A DNA stretch of 64,000 nt from assembly GCA_016178785.1 (NCBI GenBank), contig JACOSO010000086.1, positions 62,001 to 126,000 on the forward strand, written 5' to 3'. Under the pieces are notes generated by a model that saw only the letters and a list, made by a program, of their open reading frames with translations, was not told where the DNA came from and did no database searches. Source of the DNA: Bacteroidota bacterium. Lineage in GTDB: Bacteria > Bacteroidota > Bacteroidia > Cytophagales > Cyclobacteriaceae. A program made the translations under genes and the position numbers. Positions 9,246 to 17,894 of this stretch are shown piece by piece (position 1 is the stretch's first letter; each line of letters opens with the position of its first letter).

Positions 9246-10135
9246 CGCATCAATTTTTTTCTTGCTGTTAAAAAATCGCGGAGCACTCGTTCGACCGGCT
9301 CATCAATGAAAATAAGTTGATAATTGATCTGTTTCTCCAGCATCCAGCTTCGCGAATGCTGCAGCCAATTTTTTATCCGATTAGAATATTCCTTTCGCTG
9401 AACCATTGTGTTTGCTTTGGTGCGAACTCCGGTTTCAAGATCTTCAAATGTAAATGATCCTTTAAAATCAAACTCAGCTTCGTGCCTACCCATCAGATGA
9501 AATACAATCACCTCGTTGCGGGGATTTTTTAATCTTGAAATGAAACGAAAAAGATCCTCATGATCGTCATACAAATCGGAGATAAACACAATCATCTCTT
9601 TTCCCTGCCGATCGAACAAGCGACTTGTTTCTTCGCGGTGACTCCATCGGCCCTCACTTTCCAGGTGAACGAGCTCATTCAGAAAACGAATGAACTGCTG
9701 TTGTTCAAAACGCGGATGTAGAACGCCTACATTTTTATCATTTACGGTAAACAACCCAAACGTATCACTTTGCTTGCGAGCCAAATAGGCGAGAGCCGCA
9801 GTGATTACCTTGGCATATTGCAGCTTACTAATTTCCTCGGCATAAGACATGGAATTGCTGGCATCTAAAATAAACCTGATGGTGATGTTGGTTTCAATGT
9901 CTGCTTCTTTGATATAATAACGCTCAGACCGGGCAAACATTTTCCAGTCAAGTTGCCGCAAGTCGTCTCCTGCCTGGTAGTTTTTATACTGACTGAATTC
10001 CTGGCCGGCACCAATGGATTGACTTTTGTTGCTACCGCTCATAAACCCTTCCACGATAGTTCGCGCGATCAACTCCAGCCCATTTACTGTGTTGAGGATT
10101 TCGGGTTTTAATAATTCCTTGATTCGCACATCCAC
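9242..10135 (-). CDS. DUF58 domain protein with VWA-like motif
   Basis: The sequence GDDLRQLDWKMFARSERYYIKE is the DUF58 signature, followed by the VWA-type metal site FILDASNSMSY (DxSxS). The 297-residue length matches the family. DUF58 proteins pair with MoxR AAA+ ATPases. The start is a GTG at 10135, supported by alignment of the N-terminus (KELLKPEILNTVNGLELIAR) with the usual beginning of the family. It begins 2 bp after the MoxR stop codon and its end overlaps the BatA-like gene by 4 bp. Confidence 0.92.
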   Translation of the reverse strand: MDVRIKELLKPEILNTVNGLELIARTIVEGFMSGSNKSQSIGAGQEFSQYKNYQAGDDLRQLDWKMFARSERYYIKEADIETNITIRFILDASNSMSYAEEISKLQYAKVITAALAYLARKQSDTFGLFTVNDKNVGVLHPRFEQQQFIRFLNELVHLESEGRWSHREETSRLFDRQGKEMIVFISDLYDDHEDLFRFISRLKNPRNEVIVFHLMGRHEAEFDFKGSFTFEDLETGVRTKANTMVQRKEYSNRIKNWLQHSRSWMLEKQINYQLIFIDEPVERVLRDFLTARKKLMR

Positions 10136-10137
10136 GA

Positions 10138-11148
10138 CTATGGATTTTTTCGAACGCCAATGTTTTCAAGCAGGTGTTTGGTTACATCCTGAGGAGTTAC
10201 ACCCTCAGCTTCAGCTTTGAAATTCATGAGTATGCGATGCCTCAAAACAGGATAAGCAACATGTTTCAGGTCTTCTTGCGTAACTGAGAAGCGCCCTTGA
10301 AGAAGAGCCCTTGCTTTTGCAGTAAGGATCATAGCCTGCCCTGCGCGCGGGCCTGCCCCCCAGCGCACCCACTCGTCAACAAACTTATTTTCGTCTTGAT
10401 TGGGTCGTGTGCCGCGAACAATTCGTTTTACCAAATCGATGAGGTCATCGTTGATATGAACTTCGCGTACTAATTTTTGGGCTTCTAAAATCCTGGAGCC
10501 TTCAATTACTTTTTTAATCGAGCCACCTCGTTTTCCTGTTGTGTTGGCAAGAATGGAATGCTCTTCTTCGACCGAAGGATAATCCACCTTGATGTAAAGC
10601 AGAAAACGGTCGAGCTGCGCTTCGGGCAACGGGAATGTTCCTGATTGCTCAATAGGATTTTGCGTGGCGAGAATAAAAAATGGCCTCTCCAGGGAATAAG
10701 TCACTCCTGCGTAAGTCACTTCAAACTCCTGCATTGCTTCAAGTAATGCAGATTGCGTTTTGGGAGAAGTGCGATTGATCTCATCGGCCAGAATGATGTT
10801 AGCGAAGATCGGTCCTTTATTGAATTTGAAAATTCGCTTTCCTGTGGTATGGTCTTCTTCAAGAATTTCTGTGCCAACGATATCAGACGGCATCAAGTCG
10901 GGTGTGAATTGAATTCTCCTGAAGCGGAGATCAATTGCTTCAGCCAGGCTGCGCACCATCAACGTTTTGGCTAAACCTGGAACGCCCTCGAGCAATGCAT
11001 GACCGCCAGCTAAAAAAGTGATCAGCAGTTGGTCAATCACTTCTTCTTGCCCCACAATCACATTTCCGATCTCACGCTTCAGATCGTTCAGGCTTGCGAT
11101 AATTTCCTGAACGGATTGCTCGACCAATTTTAAACCCGGATTATTCAT
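10138..11148 (-). CDS. MoxR family AAA+ ATPase
   Basis: AAA+ ATPase of the MoxR type, thought to act as a chaperone for assembly or maturation of partner complexes. Walker A is visible as GVPGLAKT, Walker B as ILADEINR, and sensor 1 in ILATQNPIEQ. The region DLMPSDIVGTEI is typical of MoxR. The ATG at 11148 is used; the frame is open two codons further to a TTG. The gene leads the tightly packed block DUF58, BatA-like, DUF4175, and lies 119 bp downstream of the DUF4159 gene. Confidence 0.95.
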   Translation of the reverse strand: MNNPGLKLVEQSVQEIIASLNDLKREIGNVIVGQEEVIDQLLITFLAGGHALLEGVPGLAKTLMVRSLAEAIDLRFRRIQFTPDLMPSDIVGTEILEEDHTTGKRIFKFNKGPIFANIILADEINRTSPKTQSALLEAMQEFEVTYAGVTYSLERPFFILATQNPIEQSGTFPLPEAQLDRFLLYIKVDYPSVEEEHSILANTTGKRGGSIKKVIEGSRILEAQKLVREVHINDDLIDLVKRIVRGTRPNQDENKFVDEWVRWGAGPRAGQAMILTAKARALLQGRFSVTQEDLKHVAYPVLRHRILMNFKAEAEGVTPQDVTKHLLENIGVRKNP

Positions 11149-11267
11149 TAACAAAATTTTTTTACGTTGATAACTAAACTATCTCTATCAAACCATGATT
11201 TAACTGATTCCCTTGATCCTTACTAAAATTGAAAGTATTTTTCTCCCAATACCTAACTCCTAAAAGT

Positions 11268-11891
11268 CTAACTCATGAGCGCGTACATTACGATATTGAC
11301 GCTGAACCTGGTATTATCAATTTTATAAAACCGCTTGTTGCGAAAATCATAATCCCATTCACATCCGTAATCCTTATTGCTGTACAAAACTCCGATTTTT
11401 CTGTTGATCTCTATTGCCTTCAAATAATTGTGAACAATGTCGTCACCCCAGCCATTGAGCTCTTGTGAAGTGGTGGGTGGGCCATCGAATTTGAAAAACG
11501 AAGAATAGAGAGCATGGTTATTTGGAATTTTTTTTAGCTGCCCTATGCCAAACGTTTTTTCCATTTGCGCATCGAATGATTTAGCGAACAGTCCATCAAT
11601 ATCGTGATTGCAATCGTCCACTAACACAAAGCCTCCGTTTTTAACATAGGTTGAGAAATTCTTTTCTTCCTTGGAAGTAAACTCCAACAACTTGTGACCG
11701 CTGAGGTAGCAAAAAGGGCAACGAAAGATTTCATCACTACTAAGGGCCACAATATTCTCTTTTGTTTCAATTTCCAAAGTCGTGTATTCAATTAATGAGT
11801 TTAGCACATTTGAAGGCATTCGCTGGTCAACATCCCAATCGCCCGAATCATACTGTAAACGCGTAAAAAAGAATTTGTTTCCTGGGGGCAT
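11268..11891 (-). CDS. DUF4159 family protein
   Basis: A 207-residue DUF4159-type protein: FFFTRLQYDSGDWDVDQ at the N-terminus, then KNGGFVLVDDC and a final WDYDFRNKRF. DUF4159 genes commonly stand beside MoxR, DUF58 and BatA-like genes, as here. No signal peptide is seen, and an in-frame stop upstream with no intervening ATG fixes the ATG at 11891 as the start, so this copy appears cytoplasmic unless exported in an unusual way. The domain fold resembles glutamine-amidotransferase-like proteins. Function unknown. Confidence 0.82.
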   Translation of the reverse strand: MPPGNKFFFTRLQYDSGDWDVDQRMPSNVLNSLIEYTTLEIETKENIVALSSDEIFRCPFCYLSGHKLLEFTSKEEKNFSTYVKNGGFVLVDDCNHDIDGLFAKSFDAQMEKTFGIGQLKKIPNNHALYSSFFKFDGPPTTSQELNGWGDDIVHNYLKAIEINRKIGVLYSNKDYGCEWDYDFRNKRFYKIDNTRFSVNIVMYALMS

Positions 11892-12145
11892 GAATGAGTG
11901 AACGAAATTTCTGACTTCTCAACTAATTTCTAAAAAGAATTTATACTAGCGGGCATAGAGTTTAAATAAAACATTCATGAATTAAGGAATTCACAATGGG
12001 TGATGAAAGTTAGAGGATATAAAAACATTTATCACCTTGAAACGACTTGTGGAATTTAGCCACTTGATTGAGCACGGTTGCGAGCTCGATGTGCATAAGG
12101 AAACCGTGGGTCATTGGCAACGATTAGGAGATCACAAAAAATTAG

Positions 12146-12278
12146 ACTGTCATCGCGGAGGAGCACGTGATTTAAAGAAATGAATCTCAATCGACTTCCG
12201 CGATCTCCGGTACAGAGCACGCCCAATGGGATACCGGCACACACACATTCTCACTCTGATGCTGGCCGGCATGACAGT
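12146..12278. repeat. Degenerate REP/MITE-like inverted repeat
   Basis: The 133-bp stretch begins with ACTGTCAT and ends with ATGACAGT, a perfect 8-bp terminal inverted repeat. Inside, ATCGCGGAGGAG and its imperfect complement near 12191-12203 form a second stem. The GC content is clearly higher than that of the flanks. The pattern resembles dispersed REP-like elements that end in ATGACAGT in many genomes. Only one copy is in the window, so the call rests on its structure. Confidence 0.4.
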
Positions 12279-12306
12279 TGTGTGGCGGGGATTACGACTT
12301 ACATAA

Positions 12307-12340
12307 AAAATCCCTGACTTCGCGCCAGGGATTTTAAAAA
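12307..12340 (-). terminator. Intrinsic terminator of the first PmbA gene
   Basis: Ten-base stem AAAATCCCTG / CAGGGATTTT with a 9-base loop, followed on the minus strand by a T run. It lies directly after the PmbA stop. A near copy of the stem follows the second PmbA gene at 19225-19260. Confidence 0.85.
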
Positions 12341-12358
12341 ATTGCTTATCAAAGAAGC

Positions 12359-13693
12359 TTAAACAGCATCTGATAAACTCGAAAAGGTAAAGTCTCTGAT
12401 CTTCATCGGTGGAAGAAGATAGTTTTGATTGGACTCCGTACTTACTGTCCGCTCAACTTTACCAAGCTCTTCCAGATTGTTGAGCATGATAATCGGGCTT
12501 TCGTTGAATCTGAAATTTTTGATCGGATATTGAATCTTTCCGTTTTCTATGTAGAAAGTTCCATCGCGAGTCAAACCTGTGAGCAACAACGTCTGCGGAT
12601 CTACATCACGGATGTACCACAATTTGGTAACAAGTATTCCTTTTTTGGTTCCGGCTATAAGCTCTTCCAACGTTTTGGTTCCGCCTTCCATGATAGCTGC
12701 GTCAGGCCCAGGCACTGCCTTCACTCCTTTCTTTTCAGCCCAGTAGCGTGAATAAGAAAGATTTTTGATTACACCTTTTTCTATCCAGGTGACTCTCTCC
12801 TGTGGACGACCATCACCATTCCAGGTACTTGTAGGAAGGTCTGTGTTGAGAGGATCAGAATAAACGTTGACACGTTCATCAACTAATTTTTCTCCCAGCT
12901 TAGTGCCACCACCAGCTTTACTTAAGAAGCTTCTTCCTTCATCTGCCTGACGCGCGTCCAGACCGAAAAATATTCTCTCCATCAATACAGCAGCAGCGGC
13001 AGATTCAAGTATCACGGTGTATTTGCCGGGCTCAATTCCTTTCGCTGCAGCAGACTTCACTGCTTTTTCTGTTGCAATGCGCGTGGCTTCTTTCGCATTG
13101 AATTTAGTTATATCGTTATAACCGCGAATTGCATAACCAGAACCTTTGCCATCCTCTGTACGAACGGTCACTGAAAATTTGGTATCAGTAGACGTGTTGT
13201 AGGCAAATAGTCCCTTAGAATTCATCATAGCCGAGAAGCCGTTGTTGTCTTCAAGAAAACCCGCTGCAATGGCTTTAGCATCTTTTGCTACTTGTAAACT
13301 TTCGGCTACTAAATCAGCTCTCATTTTTGGCGTGATCGCTGCAGTAGCCGGTACAAATGTTTTGGGTTCAGCATAAGTCTGAGGCCCAAGAATAGAAACA
13401 TACTCTGGGTTTTCCGGAGCCAACTGAGCAAGTTCTTCTGATCTGCGCACCACTTTTTCAAGAGATACATCATCAAATTCATTGATGGTGGCAACGCCAG
13501 ACTTTTTTCCGTATGCTGATTGAACTACCAATTGATATTGGCTGATGCTTCCGCTGGTAGAAACTGCATTGCGAGCATAGCGAATATTGCTGCTATTGGT
13601 ACCGCTCAAATTCACCTCGCACTCTTCCGCTTTTGAATAGGCCAATACTTTTTTCAATAAAGCAAAGGCTTCGTCTTTTGTTAGTAATGTCAT
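12359..13693 (-). CDS. TldE/PmbA family protein (copy 1)
   Basis: A 444-residue PmbA/TldE homologue. The N-terminal pattern SNIRYARNAVSTSG and KKSGVATINEFDD, the central EPGKYTVILES, and the C-terminal LTGLTRDGTFYIENGKI with KNFRFNESPI are family features. The HExxxH zinc motif of TldD is absent, as expected for the non-catalytic TldE partner. No signal peptide is present. It follows a TldD gene on the minus strand with a 111-bp palindromic spacer. TldD/TldE proteins cleave or trim peptides (microcin B17 maturation and related peptide processing). It is closely similar to the copy at 19277-20611. Confidence 0.93.
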   Translation of the reverse strand: MTLLTKDEAFALLKKVLAYSKAEECEVNLSGTNSSNIRYARNAVSTSGSISQYQLVVQSAYGKKSGVATINEFDDVSLEKVVRRSEELAQLAPENPEYVSILGPQTYAEPKTFVPATAAITPKMRADLVAESLQVAKDAKAIAAGFLEDNNGFSAMMNSKGLFAYNTSTDTKFSVTVRTEDGKGSGYAIRGYNDITKFNAKEATRIATEKAVKSAAAKGIEPGKYTVILESAAAAVLMERIFFGLDARQADEGRSFLSKAGGGTKLGEKLVDERVNVYSDPLNTDLPTSTWNGDGRPQERVTWIEKGVIKNLSYSRYWAEKKGVKAVPGPDAAIMEGGTKTLEELIAGTKKGILVTKLWYIRDVDPQTLLLTGLTRDGTFYIENGKIQYPIKNFRFNESPIIMLNNLEELGKVERTVSTESNQNYLLPPMKIRDFTFSSLSDAV

Positions 13694-13806
13694 AAAGATT
13701 CAAAATTTAAAATTTCACATTCAGATTGGATTCATTCCATTCAGAGATTTAAATTTTTAGAAAAGTTGCTCTTCAATTTTTAAATCTTGATTTTGGATTT
13801 TGAATT
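13694..13806. repeat. Palindromic spacer, ATTCAAAAT family
   Basis: The gap between the TldD and PmbA genes is one long imperfect palindrome. The outer arms ATTCAAAATTTAAAAT (13698-13713) and the reverse complement of 13790-13805 (ATTCAAAATCCAAAAT) match at 14 of 16 positions, and a nested pair AGATTTAAA / TTTAAATCT lies inside. On the coding strand the element begins inside the TAA stop of TldD and ends about 5 bp before the PmbA ATG. Confidence 0.6.
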
Positions 13807-15439
13807 AAATCTTCCGTGAGGTGTTTATTACATTGACTCCATTAAAACGCGCAGTGGATGATCCGTGAGAAACTGCACTGCTCTGCGAAGGTTGTCCCTT
13901 CCCGTCAAAGAATGATCCGCCCAGGCGGTAATCATTGGCATCGGCAATACCCACGCATGAATTCCAAAACTCTTGCGTGTTCGATTGGTATGCCACATCT
14001 CTCAGCATGCCCACAATTTTTCCATTCTTGATTTCGTAAAACAATTGCCCGCCAAACTGGAAATTGTATCGCTGCTGATCGATCGAGAAAGAGCCATCAC
14101 CTACAATGAAAATTCCTTTCTCCACACCTTTGATCAAATCGTCAGGACTTTTCTTTTCTTTTCCTGGTTGAAGAGAAACGTTTGGCATCCGCTGAAATTG
14201 AACACTGCTCCAGTTGTCGGCATAGCAGCATCCTTGTGATGCATTGAGCCCGAGTATGTGGGCCTGATCGCGAATGGCCTGGTAGTTGACAAGAACTCCA
14301 TCCTTGATAATGTCCCACTGGCCGCACCGCACACCTTCGTCATCATATCCGACAGCACCAAGCGAACCCACTTGTGTCTTATCAGCAACAATGTTAACGA
14401 GCTTGCTTCCGAAGTTGAAATTCTTCGACTGCCATTTGTCGAGTGTTAGGAAACTGGTGCCTGCAAAATTAGCTTCGTAGCCCAGCACACGATCCAGTTC
14501 AGAAGGATGTCCTACTGATTCATGGATTGTCAACCACAAATGAGATGGATCCAAGATCAAATCATATTTTCCTGGCTCTACGGACTTAGCTTTTAGTTTT
14601 TCGCCCGCCTGCGCTCCTGCTGCCTTCGCATCTTCAAGCATGTCGTAGCGTCCCTTGTAAAGAGATGTCACGCTTTGAATTTTATCTTGAGGCCGTGCAT
14701 TCAAATATTCATAGCCCATACCAATAGGTGTGCTCAACGAATTGCGTGTCTCAAATTTTCCTGACGCCTGGTCAATTGTGGTAATAAAAAATGCAGGCCA
14801 TATCCGGTGAATATCCTGATCAATGTAGGAGCCATCGGTCGAGGCGAAATATTTTTGTTCGTTTACCAGGAAGAGAAGAGAAGTAATGTAGTTCGCCCCT
14901 GATTTCATGGCGGCAGCATTTACGCCCAAAAGCAAGTCTGCTTTTTCTTTAATGGGCACTTCGAAAGCATTTTTCTCAATGGGAGCTTTCCAGCTCACTT
15001 CACCATACCCTTTTTGTGGAGCGAGTTGCACAGGCTCGGTGAGCAAACGTGAATTTTCCTTGGCAATGGACACGGCAAGTTTAGCGGCTTGCGCGATGCT
15101 ATCATTGTCGAGTTTATCGGTAGCGGCAAAGCCCCAACCTCCGTTGGCAATCACACGGATGCCCATGCCATACGATTCGGTGTTGACAATGTTTTGCACT
15201 TTGTCTTCGCGCGTCACAACAAACTGGTTGAGGTAACGACCAATGCGCACATCGGTATATGTTGCACCTTGAGAACGGGCTGCGTTGAGGGCAACATCAG
15301 CCATTTGTTTTTTCAAAGCGGGATCAACGCTTTCAAGCATTCGTTCAGGATCGATCGGTCGACCGATTACCGGAATGCCGGGGATCATGGCAGCTGTTGC
15401 ACCCATGCCCGTGAGGTAAAGAAAGTCTCTACGTTTCAA
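13805..15439 (-). CDS. Tat-signal TldD-like metalloprotease (copy 1)
   Basis: A 544-residue TldD homologue. The zinc motif HExxxH is intact as LTIHESVGHPSELDR, and a cysteine late in the protein (EFWNSC, before GKGQPSQ) sits where the third ligand of TldD is expected. Unlike E. coli TldD it starts with a twin-arginine-like signal, MKRRDFLYLTGMGATAAMIPG. The start codon appears to be TTG at 15439; alignment with its two paralogues, both with ATG before KRRDF, supports it. It precedes PmbA copy 1 and lies behind the lipoprotein gene and its terminator. Role in peptide processing is inferred from the family. Confidence 0.9.
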   Translation of the reverse strand: MKRRDFLYLTGMGATAAMIPGIPVIGRPIDPERMLESVDPALKKQMADVALNAARSQGATYTDVRIGRYLNQFVVTREDKVQNIVNTESYGMGIRVIANGGWGFAATDKLDNDSIAQAAKLAVSIAKENSRLLTEPVQLAPQKGYGEVSWKAPIEKNAFEVPIKEKADLLLGVNAAAMKSGANYITSLLFLVNEQKYFASTDGSYIDQDIHRIWPAFFITTIDQASGKFETRNSLSTPIGMGYEYLNARPQDKIQSVTSLYKGRYDMLEDAKAAGAQAGEKLKAKSVEPGKYDLILDPSHLWLTIHESVGHPSELDRVLGYEANFAGTSFLTLDKWQSKNFNFGSKLVNIVADKTQVGSLGAVGYDDEGVRCGQWDIIKDGVLVNYQAIRDQAHILGLNASQGCCYADNWSSVQFQRMPNVSLQPGKEKKSPDDLIKGVEKGIFIVGDGSFSIDQQRYNFQFGGQLFYEIKNGKIVGMLRDVAYQSNTQEFWNSCVGIADANDYRLGGSFFDGKGQPSQSSAVSHGSSTARFNGVNVINTSRKI

Positions 15440-15537
15440 TTTTTTTTTGGGTTAGTGATTTTAATTCAGACGAGTAAGTTAAAAAAAAGTTGCGCGCTGT
15501 ATCGTTAGAGAACCTTTGACGTAAGGATCAGGGACAA

Positions 15538-15569
15538 AAAAAGAGGCTCAAAATTTTGAGCCTCTTTTT
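15538..15569. terminator. Strong palindromic terminator
   Basis: A perfect 32-bp palindrome with A runs and T runs at both ends (stem AAAAAGAGGCTCAAAA and its complement). It can act in both directions. It lies 18 bp after the end of the repeat-rich lipoprotein gene and separates it from TldD copy 1. Confidence 0.9.
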
Positions 15570-15587
15570 AATCTTAAAGAGATAATC

Positions 15588-17876
15588 TTAGTTAACAGTT
15601 ATCTGGTGAGTACCGGTTCCGTAAGTGATGTTTACAGTATATGTTTGACCACTTTGTGCTGTAAGCGGATTAGCCTGAGTTATCGAGAATGCAACAGGAG
15701 AACCACCTTGCGGCATATTCAAGTTTTGAAGATATCCGCTTCCCTGGTTAGTAATGGTAGCAGTTCCGTTCCATACCTGAGCTCCACTGGTATTATGAGT
15801 AAATCCGGACAGTAATACAGTTGCTCCTGCCCCTGGGGCACCAACAACAGTAGGTTGAATAGTGACCCCATAGATAGTATTGTATCCCACTCCAGGTGTT
15901 ATCCCACCCACAGCGGTTATTGCACCGGCTGGTGTTGCAGCTAAACCTGAAATGGTTAAAGTTGTCATTTTAGAAGGCGAAGGTGTAATGTCTGTGATTA
16001 CAACCGCAGGCGCAGTTGCTGAATACAAAGAGGTACGTAACGACAATACACCACCTGAAGGATCATTCAAAGTGACAGTTGTACCAGAGATAGAAAGATC
16101 GTTTAGCAATGTAGTGGCAGCTCCGTTTTGATCCGTAACGCTTGTCGAAACTGTATTTGATATCGGGTATGCGTTCGAATTAGCAATATTAAATTGAACA
16201 TTTGTTGGCAATACCGAATATGCACTGGTGATATTAGCATTATTAAATGTGAATGGCCACTGAAATCCAAAATCAAGGATCTTGAGCACAGGTTGGGCTA
16301 CCGGGGAGCCACCACCAGTGAATGCAGAGATTGTCGGAGCCGATGTATAGCCCACGCCTAGATTAGATACAAAAATACCTCCCACTGAAGAAGAATAAAC
16401 AGGGGTACCTCCTGCACTGGTTGTTCCACCAGCACCGCTGGAGACGACACTAAATGATTGTACATCAGTTGCTGTGGTGAAGGTAACGGTATTATCCACA
16501 CCTAGTGCGCCATTAAACGCAGCGCCCGCATAAGCAACCCTACTTACCAGATTGTAATTAGGACTGCTTGGGTCTATGGTAGAAGTCGTAGGCAACCCTC
16601 CAGTTACATTGTTAAACGTGTAGTCAGCGATTGGTACCAACGCACCCGCTCCATTTGTGTACTGAAAGGTAAGCGTGATGGTACCAGTGTACCCAGATCC
16701 TGCCGTAATAGCCGAAAAACCCGACATTGTCCCAGTTAGTTGTGTTTTTAATACGGCTTGAGTAGATGCACCACCACCGCTTAAAGTGACTATTGGAGAA
16801 GACGAGAAGTTACCAGTACCTCTATCAAATTGATAGGTGGCATTACCTGTGGTGAATGTCGTTGATTGACTGGCAAAGGCCTGATTACCGAATTGCAAAG
16901 TTCTTGGATAACCAGTTGCTGAGAAGACAAAAGCTTTATCCAATCCTGAACCAACTGCTGGAGGATTTGCAAAAACTGCGATGGCACCAGGTATTGCAGG
17001 GATATTGGTTGCCAATCCAGTCGCTGTAGGTCCCCATACAGTGGGTACATTAAAATATTGAGGGGCTGCAAAGTTCACTCCGTTAATTCCATTAACAGCC
17101 ATTTTCTTCGTACCAGTTATATTAGGGACGATCAAATTAATAGGTAAGCCAACGGCAGTAGCAGGAACTTTCATCGTGAAAACCCCGGTAGTGTTATCCA
17201 CCGCACCTGTACCCATACCTGCCTGGTTGAATGTATATGATACTACGATACCACCGACAGTGGGAGGTGTTATATTATTTAAATTGGCGAGAATGGTAAG
17301 GCCCTGAGGAACCTCGAGAGCACTTGTGCTTAAGTCATTCTCAATAGTCACTTTACCGGTAATGGTTGCAAAACTGCCGGTTCCTCCATTTGAATATATT
17401 GGCAATATGGCAGAGCGGGATTGCTTCAAGGGTACAATATTTGTCGTTCCATTCGCTCCAACTACAGTTTGGAAATAGGTAGCGCCTACTGAGCCAAAGT
17501 CAAGCACAGCTGTTGCTGGCGCATAACCCGTTTTGCTAAGGATAACTGTATTAGCGCCTACTCTTACTTTAGTGAACACCGCATTTCCGTTTGCATCGGT
17601 AGTTACCTTAGTTGTTCCACTCGAAACATCATTCGAAATAGTGACATCGACACCTGTCAAAGGTGTGCGATCTTCTACCACTTGTATTGTAACGGATAGC
17701 AATGCACCTGCATCATTCAATTGCTTCAATTGCTGATTTAGTTTTGCTGTGTCTTGCTGTGTCTTGAGTTGAGACTGAAGTTTTAAGAAGTCACTTTCAT
17801 TGAAGTTGTCTTTACAGGCAACGATGACAACTGCGATTATCGCAATCACCGTTATAATAGAAAATAATTTTTTCAT
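15588..17876 (-). CDS. Repeat-rich surface lipoprotein
   Basis: A 762-residue lipoprotein with signal and lipobox (VIVAC, cysteine 21), then a glutamine/lysine-rich coiled coil (about 30-55) and a carboxypeptidase-regulatory/Ig-like domain (about 60-135; PLTGVDVTISND, ANGNAVFTKV). The rest is a Gly/Thr/Ser-rich beta region with several GxGY words (AGSGYTG, LGVGYTSAPTI, PGVGYNTI, QGSGYLQN), often followed by a GGGSP or GAPGAGA turn, so it is built of diverged repeats. It is probably surface exposed through the outer membrane. It follows the PorT-like gene by 18 bp and ends at a strong terminator. No function can be assigned. Confidence 0.85.
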   Translation of the reverse strand: MKKLFSIITVIAIIAVVIVACKDNFNESDFLKLQSQLKTQQDTAKLNQQLKQLNDAGALLSVTIQVVEDRTPLTGVDVTISNDVSSGTTKVTTDANGNAVFTKVRVGANTVILSKTGYAPATAVLDFGSVGATYFQTVVGANGTTNIVPLKQSRSAILPIYSNGGTGSFATITGKVTIENDLSTSALEVPQGLTILANLNNITPPTVGGIVVSYTFNQAGMGTGAVDNTTGVFTMKVPATAVGLPINLIVPNITGTKKMAVNGINGVNFAAPQYFNVPTVWGPTATGLATNIPAIPGAIAVFANPPAVGSGLDKAFVFSATGYPRTLQFGNQAFASQSTTFTTGNATYQFDRGTGNFSSSPIVTLSGGGASTQAVLKTQLTGTMSGFSAITAGSGYTGTITLTFQYTNGAGALVPIADYTFNNVTGGLPTTSTIDPSSPNYNLVSRVAYAGAAFNGALGVDNTVTFTTATDVQSFSVVSSGAGGTTSAGGTPVYSSSVGGIFVSNLGVGYTSAPTISAFTGGGSPVAQPVLKILDFGFQWPFTFNNANITSAYSVLPTNVQFNIANSNAYPISNTVSTSVTDQNGAATTLLNDLSISGTTVTLNDPSGGVLSLRTSLYSATAPAVVITDITPSPSKMTTLTISGLAATPAGAITAVGGITPGVGYNTIYGVTIQPTVVGAPGAGATVLLSGFTHNTSGAQVWNGTATITNQGSGYLQNLNMPQGGSPVAFSITQANPLTAQSGQTYTVNITYGTGTHQITVN

Positions 17877-17894
17877 GTTGGTGTGTTTGGTGTA

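Larger units (their letters stand above)
11892..12358. other. 467-bp gap with repeat remnant and terminator
   Basis: No convincing gene lies here. The gap holds a degenerate inverted-repeat element (12146-12278) and, next to the PmbA gene, an intrinsic terminator (12307-12340). A 62-codon minus-strand frame (12056-12244) is open but is made of the repeat sequence and has no family character. Confidence 0.6.

Noticed and set aside
12056-12244. A 62-codon minus-strand open frame in the gap beside the repeat
   Set aside because: It lies largely in the repeat sequence, has no family character, and starts in GC-rich element sequence.
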